Assembly (NCBI GenBank): GCA_041659545.1
Contig: JBAZYB010000001.1
Span: 62,001 to 126,000 of the forward strand
Direction: 5' to 3'
Source of the DNA: Hyphomicrobium_A sp041659545
GTDB taxonomy: Bacteria; Pseudomonadota; Alphaproteobacteria; Rhizobiales; Hyphomicrobiaceae
Length of the DNA stretch: 64,000 nt
Shown here: piece after piece, positions 1 through 10,000 of the stretch
Layout: every line of letters starts with the position of its first letter
Position numbering within the stretch: the first letter of the stretch is position 1
Program-made: the position numbers and the translations under genes
Notes under the pieces: generated by a model
What the model saw: the letters and a program-made list of their open reading frames with translations, nothing else
Told to the model about the DNA's origin: nothing
The model's database searches: none

Positions 1-1099
1 CGGGTCTCGCCGGCCCGCGCCGCTTCAGGTAACTGTCGAACGACGAGCGCAGCTCGTAGCTGTTGACGCGAAGCGACGGCATCAAACCGACCAGGTCGGT
101 ACCGGTCGAAAGCCCGTCGATGACGATGGCGCCGTTGGCGGTGAGCAGGGCCAGTTGCTTGTCGACGATCGCGTTGCCGGCGGCGGCCTCCTGGTCCTTG
201 CGGAACAGATCGCGCAGCACGCCGACACGGACGCCGCGCAGGCCGTTGGCGGGCAGCGCGGTGAGATCGGCCACTGGATAATCGAGGCTTTCGGCGGTGG
301 CGAGGTCGTCGGCATCGAAGCCGCGAATCACGCTCAGCACCACCGCGGCATCGGCCGCCGTCTTGGCGTGCACGCCGACGCGGTCTTGCGTGAACGAGAT
401 GGGGAGCACGCCGGCGCGGCTCACCAGCCCCCGCGACGGGACCACACCCACCAGCGCGTTGTTAGCCGCGGGGCTGCGCACGGAGACGCCGGTTTCCGTG
501 CCCAGGCCAACGGTGGCGAAGCCTGCGGCCACCGACACGCCCGTGCCGCCACTCGAGCCGCCAGGATTCTTCGCCAAGTTGTAGGGATTCAGGATCTGCC
601 CGCCGACGGTGCTGAAGCCGCGCACCGATTGCGCCATTTCATCCATGTTGGTCTTCGCGATGATGATGGCGCCGGCCTGACGGAGCTTCTCGATCACCGT
701 CGCGTCGATGGCGGGGCGGTTGCCGGCAAACACCTCGTTGCCGCCGGTGGTCGGCATGTCGGCGGTGTCGATGTTGTCTTTGGCCACGATCGGGATGCCG
801 TGCAGCGGACCGCGGCGGCCTTTGGCCTTGCGCTCGGCATCGAGCTCGCGCGCAGTCTCCAGCGCGCGCGGGTTGATCGTGATGATCGCGTTTAGTCGAG
901 GGCCCTTCTTGTCGTAAGCGTCGATGCGCTTCAGATACAGGCCGACCAGTTGCTCATATGTCAGCCGGCCGGCGTCAACCGCGGCCTGGATGTCGGCAAT
1001 GCTCGCCGTCAGCAGGTCGAACGACCGCCCCTGGGCGCGAGGCGTGGCGAGCGACAGGACAGCGAGCAGGAGAACGAGAGCAAATCGGCTGGAACGCAC
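1..1099 (-). CDS. Secreted amidase (amidase signature family), 3' end outside window
   Basis: The frame starts at a GTG at 1099 and runs off the left edge, so the C-terminus is missing. The first ~24 residues form a hydrophobic signal peptide ending in an Ala-rich site (ATPRAQG). The amidase-signature triad is visible: the Lys in VAKDNIDT, the Ser-rich loop NPGGSSGGTG and the nucleophile region TETGVSVRSPA. The family hydrolyses amides, from small amides to Glu-tRNA(Gln) in GatA. The export signal and the absence of gatB/gatC neighbours argue against GatA and for a periplasmic amidase of unknown substrate. The family call is secure and the substrate cannot be inferred. Confidence 0.85.
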   Translation of the reverse strand, partial: MRSSRFALVLLLAVLSLATPRAQGRSFDLLTASIADIQAAVDAGRLTYEQLVGLYLKRIDAYDKKGPRLNAIITINPRALETARELDAERKAKGRRGPLHGIPIVAKDNIDTADMPTTGGNEVFAGNRPAIDATVIEKLRQAGAIIIAKTNMDEMAQSVRGFSTVGGQILNPYNLAKNPGGSSGGTGVSVAAGFATVGLGTETGVSVRSPAANNALVGVVPSRGLVSRAGVLPISFTQDRVGVHAKTAADAAVVLSVIRGFDADDLATAESLDYPVADLTALPANGLRGVRVGVLRDLFRKDQEAAAGNAIVDKQLALLTANGAIVIDGLSTGTDLVGLMPSLRVNSYELRSSFDSYLKRRGPARP

Positions 1100-1158
1100 G
1101 CGTAATGCTACCTCAGCACCCCACCGGCTCCGGCGGCCTCGTCGACGGCGTCAAGAGA

Positions 1159-2214
1159 TCAGGCCCTGAGAAACGCCGTCAGGCAATCGCCGAGCACGTC
1201 GACGGCGTATCCACCCTCTTGCACCACCAGCGTCGGCAATCCCATCCGGCGCACCCTGGCGCCGATGTCGCCAAAGTCATTGGCGCCGAGCTTGAGCACC
1301 CCAATCGGATCGCGCGCGTGGGCGTCGAAGCCGAGTGCCACGACCAGCGCATCCGCGCCGAAGCCGTGAATCCGCTCGCATGCCTGTTCGACGGCGGCCC
1401 GCATCTCGGCCCCGTCGGAGCCGTGGGCGAGCGGCAGGTTGAGGTTGTAGCCCTCGCCGGCGCCATGGCCCTTCTCGCCGGTGTAGCCCGTGAAGAACGG
1501 GTAGTAGTTCTTCGGATCGGCGTGAATTGACACCGTCAGCACGTCGGCCCGCGAGTAGAAGATCTGCTGCGTGCCGTCGCCGTGATGCGCGTCGACGTCG
1601 AGGACGGCGACGCGCGGGAACCGCGCGAGCAGCCGATGTGCCGCCACCGCGGTGTTGTTGACAAAGCAGAACCCCGACGCGCGATCGGCGCGCGCGTGGT
1701 GGCCTGAAGGCCGGCACAACGCATAGGCCGTGGGTGGCGGTAACCCTTGCGAGGGGGGTGACTGAATCAGCGCCTCCGCCGCCGCCACCGCCGTGTTGCA
1801 CGACTCGCGAATCGATGGCCAGCTTCGTGGTCCGAGGGCGACCGACAGGTCGCCGAGGTACCAGCCGGTGCGCGCGACGATGCTGTCGGCGGGGCAGTCG
1901 GGGCGGGCGCGATCTTCCGGGCGTCCGCTCCAGTAGGGAAACGTGTTGGGCCACACCTCGGGGCCGTGATCCGGCAGCCGTGTCCACTGCTCCCACGCGG
2001 TTTCGAGGTAGTCAAGAAACCCGGCGGTGTGGACCGCCAGGCGCGCCGCCTGGTGGTCGCCGGCGGGCGGCTCTGGTTCGATGCCCAGGGCGCGCAGGGC
2101 CCCGAGCAGCGCGTCCACCCGCGCCGGCAAATCCTGGGCCGGCACGACGCGGCCATAGCGCATGAACTGCTGCGGATCGTGCGCCGCTTGCACCGGGTGA
2201 TAGAAGGCGCGCAT
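1159..2214 (-). CDS. Histone deacetylase-fold amidohydrolase (acetylpolyamine amidohydrolase-like)
   Basis: This 351-residue protein has the full arginase/deacetylase-fold signature: the RPSGHHA histidine pair (~res 160), the zinc site DVDAHHGDGTQ (~res 199) and a second Asp ligand in ALGFDAHARDP (~res 296). The length and the RADRASGFCFVNN segment fit bacterial acetylpolyamine amidohydrolases and class II deacetylase homologues. These cleave acetyl groups from polyamines or lysine in the cytoplasm. There is no signal peptide. It is followed on the same strand, only a few bases upstream, by the DinB gene, which suggests a loose operon 3328->1159. AcuC (acetoin utilisation) is the alternative family member; no acetoin genes are nearby. 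Confidence 0.85.
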   Translation of the reverse strand: MRAFYHPVQAAHDPQQFMRYGRVVPAQDLPARVDALLGALRALGIEPEPPAGDHQAARLAVHTAGFLDYLETAWEQWTRLPDHGPEVWPNTFPYWSGRPEDRARPDCPADSIVARTGWYLGDLSVALGPRSWPSIRESCNTAVAAAEALIQSPPSQGLPPPTAYALCRPSGHHARADRASGFCFVNNTAVAAHRLLARFPRVAVLDVDAHHGDGTQQIFYSRADVLTVSIHADPKNYYPFFTGYTGEKGHGAGEGYNLNLPLAHGSDGAEMRAAVEQACERIHGFGADALVVALGFDAHARDPIGVLKLGANDFGDIGARVRRMGLPTLVVQEGGYAVDVLGDCLTAFLRA

Positions 2215-2217
2215 CGC

Positions 2218-2757
2218 TTACGAGACAGCCGCCCGAATACGATCGATCTGCCGCAGGTGCGACAGGTCGTGGCCGGCATAGAGGCGGCACAAGTGCGCCA
2301 CGCTCTCGTCACCGCGCTCAGCATGCACGCCGACGCGCTGGAGATCATCAGGGGTCGCGCGTTCGATCAGGCGGACGTTGCCGCGGCGCAGCACGTCGAA
2401 GGTGGCCAGCGCCTCGGCCGGATCGCTCTCCGCGTAGTTCAAGCGGTTGGCCCACAGGTCCTGGTCGTAGCCGGTGATGGTGGGACGGTCGTGCGACAGG
2501 ATCAGGCGCAGGCGCCATCCCCACACCAGATCGGAATCGGCCAGATGTTGCAGCACCTGTGCGATCGACCACTTACCCGGTGACTCGGGTTGGCGTAGCT
2601 GCGCCGGTGACAATCCGTCTATGACGCGCGTCAGCGCGGCGTGGGTCTCGCGCAGCACCGCGAGCGGCTCGCGCCCGCCGAGCAAATCGAGAATGGCAGC
2701 GGCATAGGCGCCGCGTTCCTGTGGTGGATCCGTCGAACGATTACTCAGCACCGACAT
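2218..2757 (-). CDS. DinB family protein (putative metal-dependent thiol transferase fold)
   Basis: I place the start at the ATG at 2757, giving 179 residues, because the longer frame upstream overlaps the glycosylase gene. The protein has the DinB four-helix pattern with three spaced metal-binding His candidates: one in WSIAQVLQHLADSD (~res 75), one near HAERGDES (~res 145) and one in YAGHDLSHLRQI near the C-terminus. DinB-superfamily members act as DNA-damage-inducible proteins or bacillithiol/mycothiol transferases; the function of this one is unknown. Its start overlaps the end of the upstream glycosylase gene by 17 bp, so the two are probably translationally coupled. Confidence 0.8.
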   Translation of the reverse strand: MSVLSNRSTDPPQERGAYAAAILDLLGGREPLAVLRETHAALTRVIDGLSPAQLRQPESPGKWSIAQVLQHLADSDLVWGWRLRLILSHDRPTITGYDQDLWANRLNYAESDPAEALATFDVLRRGNVRLIERATPDDLQRVGVHAERGDESVAHLCRLYAGHDLSHLRQIDRIRAAVS

Positions 2758-3328
2758 TAGTGTTCTCCTTGTCTCCTGATCTCCTGTGGAGCCTCCGTCG
2801 CAAAGCCCGGAATGCCGCCAGCATCTCCGCATGCGTGAAGTTCGCATTCCTCCCGCTCGGGTTGGGCAGCACGAACACCTCGGTATCGCCGATGCGCTCC
2901 GGCTGCGGACCGAGCGTGACCTTGTCCTTGCGCTCCGGAAACATCGCCCGGAACACCGTGACCCCGACCATGGCAATCACCGGCGGTTTGTAGCGCAGCA
3001 CCTTGCGCCGCAGCCGCAGCCGTCCGGCGACATATTCCGCCGGCGCCAGCGTGCTGATGCTGGGCGTGGCCCGCGCCACGATGTTGGTGATGCCGAAGTG
3101 GAAGTCCGGCAACCGGTCATCGTCTTCGAAGGTCAGCGGTTCGGCGACCAGCTTCGATTCGAACAGCAGCTTCCAGAAACGATTTGAGAAGCCGGCAAAG
3201 TGATGCCCGCTCAGCGCCGACCGCACGCCCGGGTTGATGCCGACAAACAGCACGCGCACGCCCGGCTGGATGCGATCGCGGAGGGGTGGAAGTGAGGCAA
3301 AGTCTGGCTTCGGCGGAGGCACTCTCAA
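2741..3328 (-). CDS. mug: G/U mismatch-specific uracil-DNA glycosylase (Mug/TDG type)
   Basis: This 195-residue protein carries the two Mug/TDG signatures: LFVGINPGVRS near residue 30 (the active-site loop, with Asn where family-1 UDG uses Asp) and VFVLPNPSGRNAN near residue 155 (the intercalating loop). These enzymes excise uracil or thymine opposite guanine and etheno-cytosine in base excision repair. The C-terminal ~20 residues are basic and family-atypical and overlap the DinB start. Low-complexity intergenic sequence with the 3375-3572 hairpin lies upstream, so this is probably the first gene of the glycosylase-DinB-deacetylase run. Confidence 0.88.
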   Translation of the reverse strand: MRVPPPKPDFASLPPLRDRIQPGVRVLFVGINPGVRSALSGHHFAGFSNRFWKLLFESKLVAEPLTFEDDDRLPDFHFGITNIVARATPSISTLAPAEYVAGRLRLRRKVLRYKPPVIAMVGVTVFRAMFPERKDKVTLGPQPERIGDTEVFVLPNPSGRNANFTHAEMLAAFRALRRRLHRRSGDKENTNVGAE

Positions 3329-3374
3329 CAGGAGAACACAATCTTCTCCTGTTCTCCCGATCTTTTGGGCCAGC

Positions 3375-3572
3375 TAATTTTGCGATCTTGTGATCTGGCG
3401 ATTTGGTGATTTCGCTTCAGGATTTGGCGGATTTTGCGATCCGGTGACTTGCGCGATGTGTCGAGCTGAAGGGGATCCGATGCGCAGATCACGGAATCGC
3501 CAAATCACAAAATGACGGGACCCAAATCACCAAATCGCGAGATTGCTAGATCGCCAGATCCGCGATTGCTGT
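3375..3572. repeat. AT-rich inverted repeat built from GATTTGG / CCAAATC units (copy 1)
   Basis: This non-coding block is made of diverged 8-10 bp units (GATTTGGTGATTT, GATCTGGC, GATTTTGC). The left half runs in one sense and the right half in the reverse complement. An exact 13-bp pair is visible: GATTTGGTGATTT at 3400-3412 and AAATCACCAAATC at 3524-3536. The block could fold into a long imperfect hairpin. Its composition is far more AT-rich than the flanking genes. A second copy lies on the other side of the toxin-antitoxin pair (4512-4689). Confidence 0.75.
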
Positions 3573-3804
3573 GGCATCCGCGCCCGGATGCGGATCCGGC
3601 GCATCGGTGGTTGAGGGAGTGTGTCCAGCACTCCCTCAAAGCTGGATAGCGCGTCGTCTGGTTGCCAGCTATTCATCATTGGGTGGGGTGGACCCAGACA
3701 TTTGGCGATCAGAGCGATCGACTTCCTGTCCTTCCCCTCCAGACGGTGGACGCCTCCGCCCGCGCGGCTTGGCTGCAGGTCTCCTGGATGGTATGGTAAT
3801 TGGT

Positions 3805-4077
3805 ATGGCCACGACGAAGATCACCATCACGATTGATGACGATCAGCTCGACGAGGTGCGCCGGCTGGTCGCGGCTGGACAGGTCGCGAACGTCTCAGGC
3901 TTCGTGAGGCGCGCGGTCGAGGTCGCCCTGCACGACGCGGCCGGATGGCGTCAGATGCTTGACGGCGCCTTGCAAGAGACCGGTGGCCCGCTGTCCAGGA
4001 AAGAACGGGCGTGGGCAGACGCGCTCCTGTCCCACCCGCCGCGCCGTCGCGGTGGCCGCCGCACGGCCGCGGCATGA
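3805..4077 (+). CDS. Ribbon-helix-helix antitoxin of a PIN toxin pair
   Basis: The 90-residue protein begins MATTKITITIDDDQLDEVR, the beta-strand plus helix pattern of CopG/Arc-type ribbon-helix-helix DNA-binding domains. It continues with a helix carrying NVSGFVRRAVEVAL. The basic C-terminal half probably wraps the toxin. An in-frame ATG at 3793 is an alternative start. The segment TGGTATGGTAATTGGTATGG just upstream holds two direct TGGTATGG copies and may be the autoregulatory operator. The stop overlaps the toxin start in an ATGA. The role follows from fold, size and the adjacent PIN gene; the target specificity is unknown. Confidence 0.75.
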   Translation: MATTKITITIDDDQLDEVRRLVAAGQVANVSGFVRRAVEVALHDAAGWRQMLDGALQETGGPLSRKERAWADALLSHPPRRRGGRRTAAA

Positions 4078-4451
4078 CGGGCATTACCTTTGATGCCGGC
4101 GGCTTGATTGCGCTGGATCGTGGCGATCGCCGCGTGCTCGCGCTGGTGGCGCGGGCCACTGAACGCGGCATGCGCGTGACCGTGCCCGCCACAGCGCTGG
4201 CCCAGGCCATTCGCCATCCTGCCCGTCAGGTCCGACTCGCCAGACTGGTCCGGGATGTGGGCACGGACGTGATGGCCCTCGACGCCGCCGACGCCACGGT
4301 CGTCGGCCTCCTGCTGGCTGCGACGCGATCGAGCGACATTGTCGATGCGCACGTGGTCGTCTGTGCGCGACGGGCGAATCAGGTGGTGGTAACGAGCGAT
4401 GGCGGCGACCTCAGGCGGCTGGATCCCGGCCTGCGGCTGCTTGAGGTTTGA
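4074..4451 (+). CDS. PIN-domain toxin (VapC-like ribonuclease)
   Basis: This 125-residue protein starts ITFDAGGLIALDRGD, giving the first acidic residue of the PIN site. Further acidic positions are in SSDIVDAHVVVCAR and in the C-terminal TSDGGDLRRL, matching the four-acid metal site of PIN nucleases. VapC toxins cleave tRNA or rRNA and are neutralised by the co-encoded antitoxin. The start at 4074 overlaps the antitoxin stop by 4 bp, the usual coupling. The pair sits between two AT-rich hairpin repeats, which suggests it moved or was acquired as a unit. Confidence 0.8.
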   Translation: MTGITFDAGGLIALDRGDRRVLALVARATERGMRVTVPATALAQAIRHPARQVRLARLVRDVGTDVMALDAADATVVGLLLAATRSSDIVDAHVVVCARRANQVVVTSDGGDLRRLDPGLRLLEV

Positions 4452-4511
4452 GGCTGCCGCCGGCATAGGTCAGGTGGGTCTCGATCGCGCGCAGCACCGA
4501 CCATCGGCAAC

Positions 4512-4689
4512 GGGATCTTGCGATTTGGTGATCTCGTGATTGGATGATTTGGCTCTCGAATTTGTTGATTTGCCGATTTGGTGACCGAGACTCAACCGCT
4601 GCTGACACCCAAATCGAAAAATCAAAAAATCACACAATTCGAGAACCAAATCATCCAATCACCAAATCACTAGATCTCCAAATCCCGAG
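4512..4689. repeat. AT-rich inverted repeat built from GATTTGG / CCAAATC units (copy 2)
   Basis: This block has the same vocabulary as the 3375-3572 block. The clearest arms are 27 bp each, at 4536-4562 and 4636-4662, and are reverse complements at 26 of 27 positions around a ~73-bp AT-rich centre. The block fills the gap between the toxin gene and the end of the DUF2207 gene and has no coding potential on either strand. It could act as a bidirectional terminator for these convergent genes or as a non-autonomous mobile repeat. Confidence 0.78.
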
Positions 4690-4701
4690 GCGTCGCCGGC
4701 A

Positions 4702-6630
4702 TCACCATCCCCCGCCACCACCGCCGCCTGACGATCCGCCGCTGCTGCTACTGCTGCTACTGCCCGAGCCGCTCGATCCCCCCGAACTGCTCGAGCCGGC
4801 CGCCGCGACCGGCGCGGCCAGGCCAGCCGCCGCCGTGCTCCACGAAGCGCCACCACCCCCGCCACCAGAGCGGCCGCCGGCAAAGCCTGTCCACGTGCCC
4901 GATCCGGAGCTCTCGCCGGAACCAAACGAGCCTGACGATGAGCTGCCGACGCTGGAACGGTTCGTGGGCCCGCTCTCACGTTGTGCCGACCAATCGTCCA
5001 TTTGCTTGCCCAGCCCAAACGCCAGGACCCACGGGAACCACTCGTCGCGCAGTGCCGGGTGTTCCTTCGCGAGTTCAGCGATGAAGAATTCGCGGCCCGA
5101 CGCCAGCATCTTGCGGAAGGCCAGCGCGGCGCGGTGCTGCGTTGACCTGAGCGCACCCACTCCCGCAAACAGCACCGCCACTGCGAGCATCACGACGCCG
5201 ACGATGAAGCCGTCGGAGGCCGGCTCAACGCCGCTGTCAGCCCATCGCCATAGATACAGCGCCGCTGCGCCCATCGCCAGGGCAACTGGGACGAGGGTCG
5301 ATATCGCCTTCTCCGGACCCCACTGGATGTTGGCGCGAAAGCGCAGACCCAGCTGCCGCGCAGCGAGGATGAAGGGCAGCGCGCCGAATACGAGCACAGC
5401 TGCGACGGCGGTGCTGAGGTAGCCGTTCGACCACTCGCGTGCGACCAGGACTGCGCCGCCGCAATACAGGATGGTCGCGACGTACGGCACGCGCCACGGG
5501 TTTCGGCCGGGCGGCAGTATCGCCGCCGCGCGCTCTTTGAGGCCGGGACGAATCAGCCCCGCGGGATCGAAACCGGTCTTGCGGTAGTGTTTCTGGATCC
5601 CTTCAGTCGAGGTCTCGACGCGTTTCTGGAAGAACAGGCCATCGACGAGCGCGCGCTCGTAGCCGTCTAACTCCTTGCGGTCGGCCGCGAGATACAGCGT
5701 CATCGACTTCTTCTTACTGGTCCCGCTCTTCAGCTTGCCCTCGGCGACCAGCCGCGCAATCAAGGCGACCACCTCCGCGCTCTCGACACGATCGTCCCAC
5801 GCCGCCGCCACCACTTCAGCGGGTTGCGTTAGGATGTGCTCGCGAATCCACGCCTCGTCCACTTGCGCATGGAGCGGCGCGAATCGTCCGTACCAGCGCT
5901 CGCGGGCAAAGACCCAGCCGATCACGACGATGGGAATGATCAACAGCGACCACAGGGCCCGGACAATCCCGCGCGGCAGGTTCGTGGAGAGTGCCACCGG
6001 CACGCCGGCGCCGGTGTAGCGCAGCGGGATCCGCACCACCAACCCTCGCCCCGGCGGCACCTGCTCGGCCGTGTAGAGGCCCTGCACCGCGGTCTGCGGC
6101 TGCCACGCCGGATCGAACGTCAGCACCACGCTCGCGCGGGTGATCACCCCCTGGCGGTCCGGAAACAGAAAGTCGTGATCGAGCGTGTAGTCGTCGCCGT
6201 TCTTCAGGACGATGTTCGAGAGCTGGTAGCGGAGGACGTAGGTCCTGCTGGCACTCTCAAACGGCGCGTCCGCCGGCAGCCGGCTGCGCCAGCGTAGGGT
6301 CGTGTCATCGGTAAACGCGTAGTCGTCCACATCGTCCAGGCTGCTGTCGCGAACCATCGGTTTCCAGCCGTCGCCTTCAGCCCGATCGAAACTCTCCAGC
6401 CGCAGCTTCTGGCGCGGGCGGATGTTGAAGCGCCGCTCGCCGCCGTTCCAATCGCCGTTGAACACCATGGTCTGGGTTTCGGTGACGAGCAGCCGGCCCT
6501 CGGCGTCGAGGTGAGCGGCGACCGCGACGTTGTCCCAGTGCAGCGCGCGCTGCGCCAGCGCGGCGGCAGGCAGGGCAACGACAGAGAGTGCAACCGCGCT
6601 CGCGGCGATGAATCGGCGGGTCATTGGCAC
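4702..6630 (-). CDS. DUF2207 domain membrane protein
   Basis: The 642-residue protein has an N-terminal signal (res 1-26). A beta-rich extracellular DUF2207 domain follows (HWDNVAVAAHLDAEGRLLVTETQTMVF, then ERRFNIRPRQ) up to ~res 210. There is a transmembrane segment (~res 225-245), a helical cytoplasmic part, three further hydrophobic segments (~res 380-480) and a low-complexity tail of Gly and Ser ending GGGGGGGW. This layout matches the widespread bacterial DUF2207 family, whose biochemical role is not established. The Gly/Ser tail is typical of the family. A second in-frame ATG at 6624 is an equally possible start. It is a single gene, not obviously in an operon. Confidence 0.85.
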   Translation of the reverse strand: MPMTRRFIAASAVALSVVALPAAALAQRALHWDNVAVAAHLDAEGRLLVTETQTMVFNGDWNGGERRFNIRPRQKLRLESFDRAEGDGWKPMVRDSSLDDVDDYAFTDDTTLRWRSRLPADAPFESASRTYVLRYQLSNIVLKNGDDYTLDHDFLFPDRQGVITRASVVLTFDPAWQPQTAVQGLYTAEQVPPGRGLVVRIPLRYTGAGVPVALSTNLPRGIVRALWSLLIIPIVVIGWVFARERWYGRFAPLHAQVDEAWIREHILTQPAEVVAAAWDDRVESAEVVALIARLVAEGKLKSGTSKKKSMTLYLAADRKELDGYERALVDGLFFQKRVETSTEGIQKHYRKTGFDPAGLIRPGLKERAAAILPPGRNPWRVPYVATILYCGGAVLVAREWSNGYLSTAVAAVLVFGALPFILAARQLGLRFRANIQWGPEKAISTLVPVALAMGAAALYLWRWADSGVEPASDGFIVGVVMLAVAVLFAGVGALRSTQHRAALAFRKMLASGREFFIAELAKEHPALRDEWFPWVLAFGLGKQMDDWSAQRESGPTNRSSVGSSSSGSFGSGESSGSGTWTGFAGGRSGGGGGGASWSTAAAGLAAPVAAAGSSSSGGSSGSGSSSSSSSGGSSGGGGGGGW

Positions 6631-7091
6631 TAGCCTACCCCGTCGCCGTTTGTCCCAGCGTGATGAGGCGGCCAGCCTTCAGGGAGGTAGCGGCATCAGC
6701 AGGATGCCGTTAGGCGACCGCAGAAGTTCGCGGTGGGGTGCCAATCCCGAGCGCGAGGGTGAGGACTGCGGTCAGCGGGAGGGCGCGCTGGGCGTAGCAG
6801 GGAGCGGGTGGCGATTGAGGTTCTGTAGGAGTGCGTCCATCGCGAATCGGGTCACTGCAGTCGCAATGCTTGAAGACGTCGGATTTCTGGCGTGATTTGG
6901 GGTCGGTGTGCGATGGTCGTCCGCGCCGCGTGCGCTGCCGGGACTCCGCCCATCGCAGATGAGACTGAAAGATGGCGATTCGTGTCCAAGAGGGCTTGCG
7001 AGAAGGCGATCAAAACACGTAAGATACCAATCCAAGCGCCGTAGTGGCTCAAGTTAACTAAGCTTCTTCCTTCGGGTACGCTGGCCAACGA
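6631..7091. other. Intergenic region at the left edge of the island
   Basis: No gene is supported here. Short open frames occur on both strands but show no family motif or good ribosome site. The region lies between the divergently read DUF2207 gene and the methylase and must contain the promoters of both. Base composition falls toward AT at its right end, where the lower-GC methylase island begins. Confidence 0.5.
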
Positions 7092-10000
7092 ATGCAGATG
7101 TCAGAGCTGTTGGAGGCGTTAGAGTACGACAAGTCTCCAAGCTTTCTCTCCTCCGATTTACTTCGAAGCCCGTCTGAGCACGCGCACATTTTCCGGCGCG
7201 CACTCAAGTCGTTCGATCTGCGAGGCGCCTACGTAGTCCAAGGTTCTCCAGTTAAGGATCGTCTCGTCACCGTACCAGTGGTGTATGTAGCCGAGGCTGA
7301 GTCTATTGAGCGGGCTGATCGCATCCACAGGCAGGTGTGGAACGAGAACATTGTCCCTTTCTTGATAGTAAAACTTCCTACGCACCTGCGTCTCTATAGC
7401 GGATTTTCTTTTGCTCATGCGCCTTCTCAGAGCGACCTGTTGCCGCCTGGAAAACAAGCCGGTGTCCTCGAAGCTTCGATTGGGCTGGGCGATGTTCTTA
7501 AACGATTAGCTGAGTTTCGCGCGAGCTCTATTGATGACGGCACGATCTGGAGAGTGCGAGGTCATCAGTTGCAGACAGAAGACAAAGTCGATCGACGGCT
7601 ACTTCGGAATCTGCGAGAGCTTGGAGAGTGGCTCCACAATGAACAGCACATAGCGCGCGAGACGGCGCACGCAGTGATCGGCAAGCTGGTCTATCTGCGT
7701 TACCTTCGGGATCGAGGAATTCTCTCCAATTGGAGGATGGAGCAACTCGGCATTGATCCTGCGCTGCTGACTTCATCTTCAGCGACAAAGGAGGCCCTAC
7801 AAGATCTGGTTTGCAGAGTTGACGACTGGCTCAACGGCTCGGTCTTTCCGGTGAATTTCAAGGCTCTAACCGTGGCGCAATTGCGCCGCGTGATGAGTGT
7901 TTTCCTGGGTGACGAGACAACAGGCCAGCAGAACTTCGATTTCAGAGCATACGACTTTGCACATATTCCAATCGAGACCCTCTCGATCATTTACGAACAG
8001 TTTCTAAGCATCGAAGACCGTCAAGGCGAGCAGGGTGCTTACTACACTCCGGTTCCGGTTGTGAACTTCATGATCAGCGAATTGGAAAGTCAATGCCCCG
8101 CCAAGACAGGAATGCGGATTCTGGATCCTTCATGCGGCTCCGGTGCGTTTCTCGTTCAGTGCTATAGGCGACTGGCGGAGTCCTGCTACTACAACTCCGC
8201 AGAGAAACCGAAGCCATCCGATCTTCGGAGACTACTGGTGGATAGTATCTTCGGCTATGACCGTGACCCCGACGCATGCCGAGTGACGCACCTTAGCTTG
8301 ATTCTGGCGATGCTCGACTACGTCGACCCGCCAGACCTAAATAGGACGCCCAATTTCAAACTCCCAGGGCTCGAAGAGAATATTCGCACCAAAGACTTTT
8401 TTGATGTAGCAGCTGTTGAATCAGGTTCATTTGAATGGATCGTTGGAAATCCACCTTGGTTTGAACTCACCAATTCTCGCAAGCAGGACCGTTCTGCCTT
8501 GGAGTGGGTGGAGGAACACAGGTCCGATCCGATTACGGAAAATCAAGTGGCGGAAGCTTTCACTTGGAAGGTTCTCAAGCACTTGTCTTCGTCCGGTGCC
8601 GTCGCGTTGTTGTTGCCAGCTACCACGCTGTTCAAAAAACAACGGACTTTCCGGCGGCGTTTTTTTGCCGAAGTTGACTTGTGGTTTGTTGCAAATTTTT
8701 CGAACCTTCGAGAAGTTCTCTTTGGGCGTCGTGCGCGTCGCGCAGCAGCCGCATTCTTTTACCGCCCACTGCTAGACGGAAGTAGGGGAAAGCAGAGCAC
8801 GACTGTGTTCTCGCCATTGCTGATCAACCAGCAAATTGGTGGGAGGAACGAACCAGGCCATCTCAGCGAAACGTGGGCTTTGGTGCCGGACTCCACCGAA
8901 CTTCAGGCCGTCGAGCATAGCGAAACGAGGGACGGAGACTTTCTTCCTTGGAAGTCGCTAATGTGGGGGTCCGCGCTCGATTGCGAACTTATCCGACGAA
9001 CGGAACGCCGTTTTACGTCACTGGAGGAGCTGGCGAGTGAGCACAAGCTCCACGTGTACCAAGGCGTAGAACTGCGACACCACTCAGCCAATGAACCGCT
9101 CGATCGGCATTCTGAACTAGTTGGTAAATTGGAGCTTGTCCTGCCGGGAAAACTGGATCGAATTCATTCGATCCCGCTCTCGATGCTCGCTCCTATTGAA
9201 TCTACAAGAGCCTACATTCGCAAGGGGCGCAGCCTTCCACTCGTCATTTGTCAACCGCCACACATCTTTGTGCATGCGACACGTAGTGCTGCTGTCTTTA
9301 GCGACCGGCATTTCGTAATTCCGGGCCGACAGATCGGAATTTCTGGGAATCGTCAGAATGAGAAGCTTCTCCGCGCTGTTACCGCCTATCTAAACTCAGA
9401 CTTCGTTCGCTACCACCAGTTTCTCTGCTCTCCAGAGTGGGGAGTCACCCTCGGGCGAGCGACCCTCGATGCACTTAAGCGCCTCCCCGTCCCATTGATG
9501 GAAGCGACGGCCATAGAGAGGCTTGCGCAGCTCCAGCGTCGACTCGCTGCAGCAGCGAAGCCGTCCGACATGGACGACCTAGAAGCTGAACTCAACTCGG
9601 TGGTGTTTTCCTTACTTGAGTTGACTGAAGCTGATCGCGTCCTTGTAGAGGATCTGGTCAGTATTAGAATGCTCGCAAGGTCTGGTAATGTCGCGCCAGA
9701 GCATGTGCGACGACCGGTTGGCGCCGAGTTAGAGCGCTACGCTGCTGCACTCCGTTCCACGCTGAATGAGTTCATCGAGAACAGTGTCACATCAATGACT
9801 CACAAGGTAGATGTGTTCACAGCATCGGAAACAGGTATTGTGCGCGTTGCTCTTGCTAAGCCCTCTGACCTTGGTGCAGTGCACGATGAGGGCACCTTCA
9901 CGTCCGATCAGGCTGCCCAAGTAGCAGGGTTGGAGGCCCTACTACAGAGGGAACACGGCCAGTGGCTTTACTTCGACCGCAACTTGGTCATTGTGCGGGA

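Noticed and set aside
155..895. 246-residue plus-strand open frame
   Set aside because: It is antisense to the amidase, whose catalytic motifs are unambiguous; the composition (Arg/His/Gly-rich) is that of a GC-rich shadow frame.
3375..3572. CRISPR array
   Set aside because: The repeated units are short, diverged and symmetric about a centre, with no regular repeat-spacer spacing and no cas genes.
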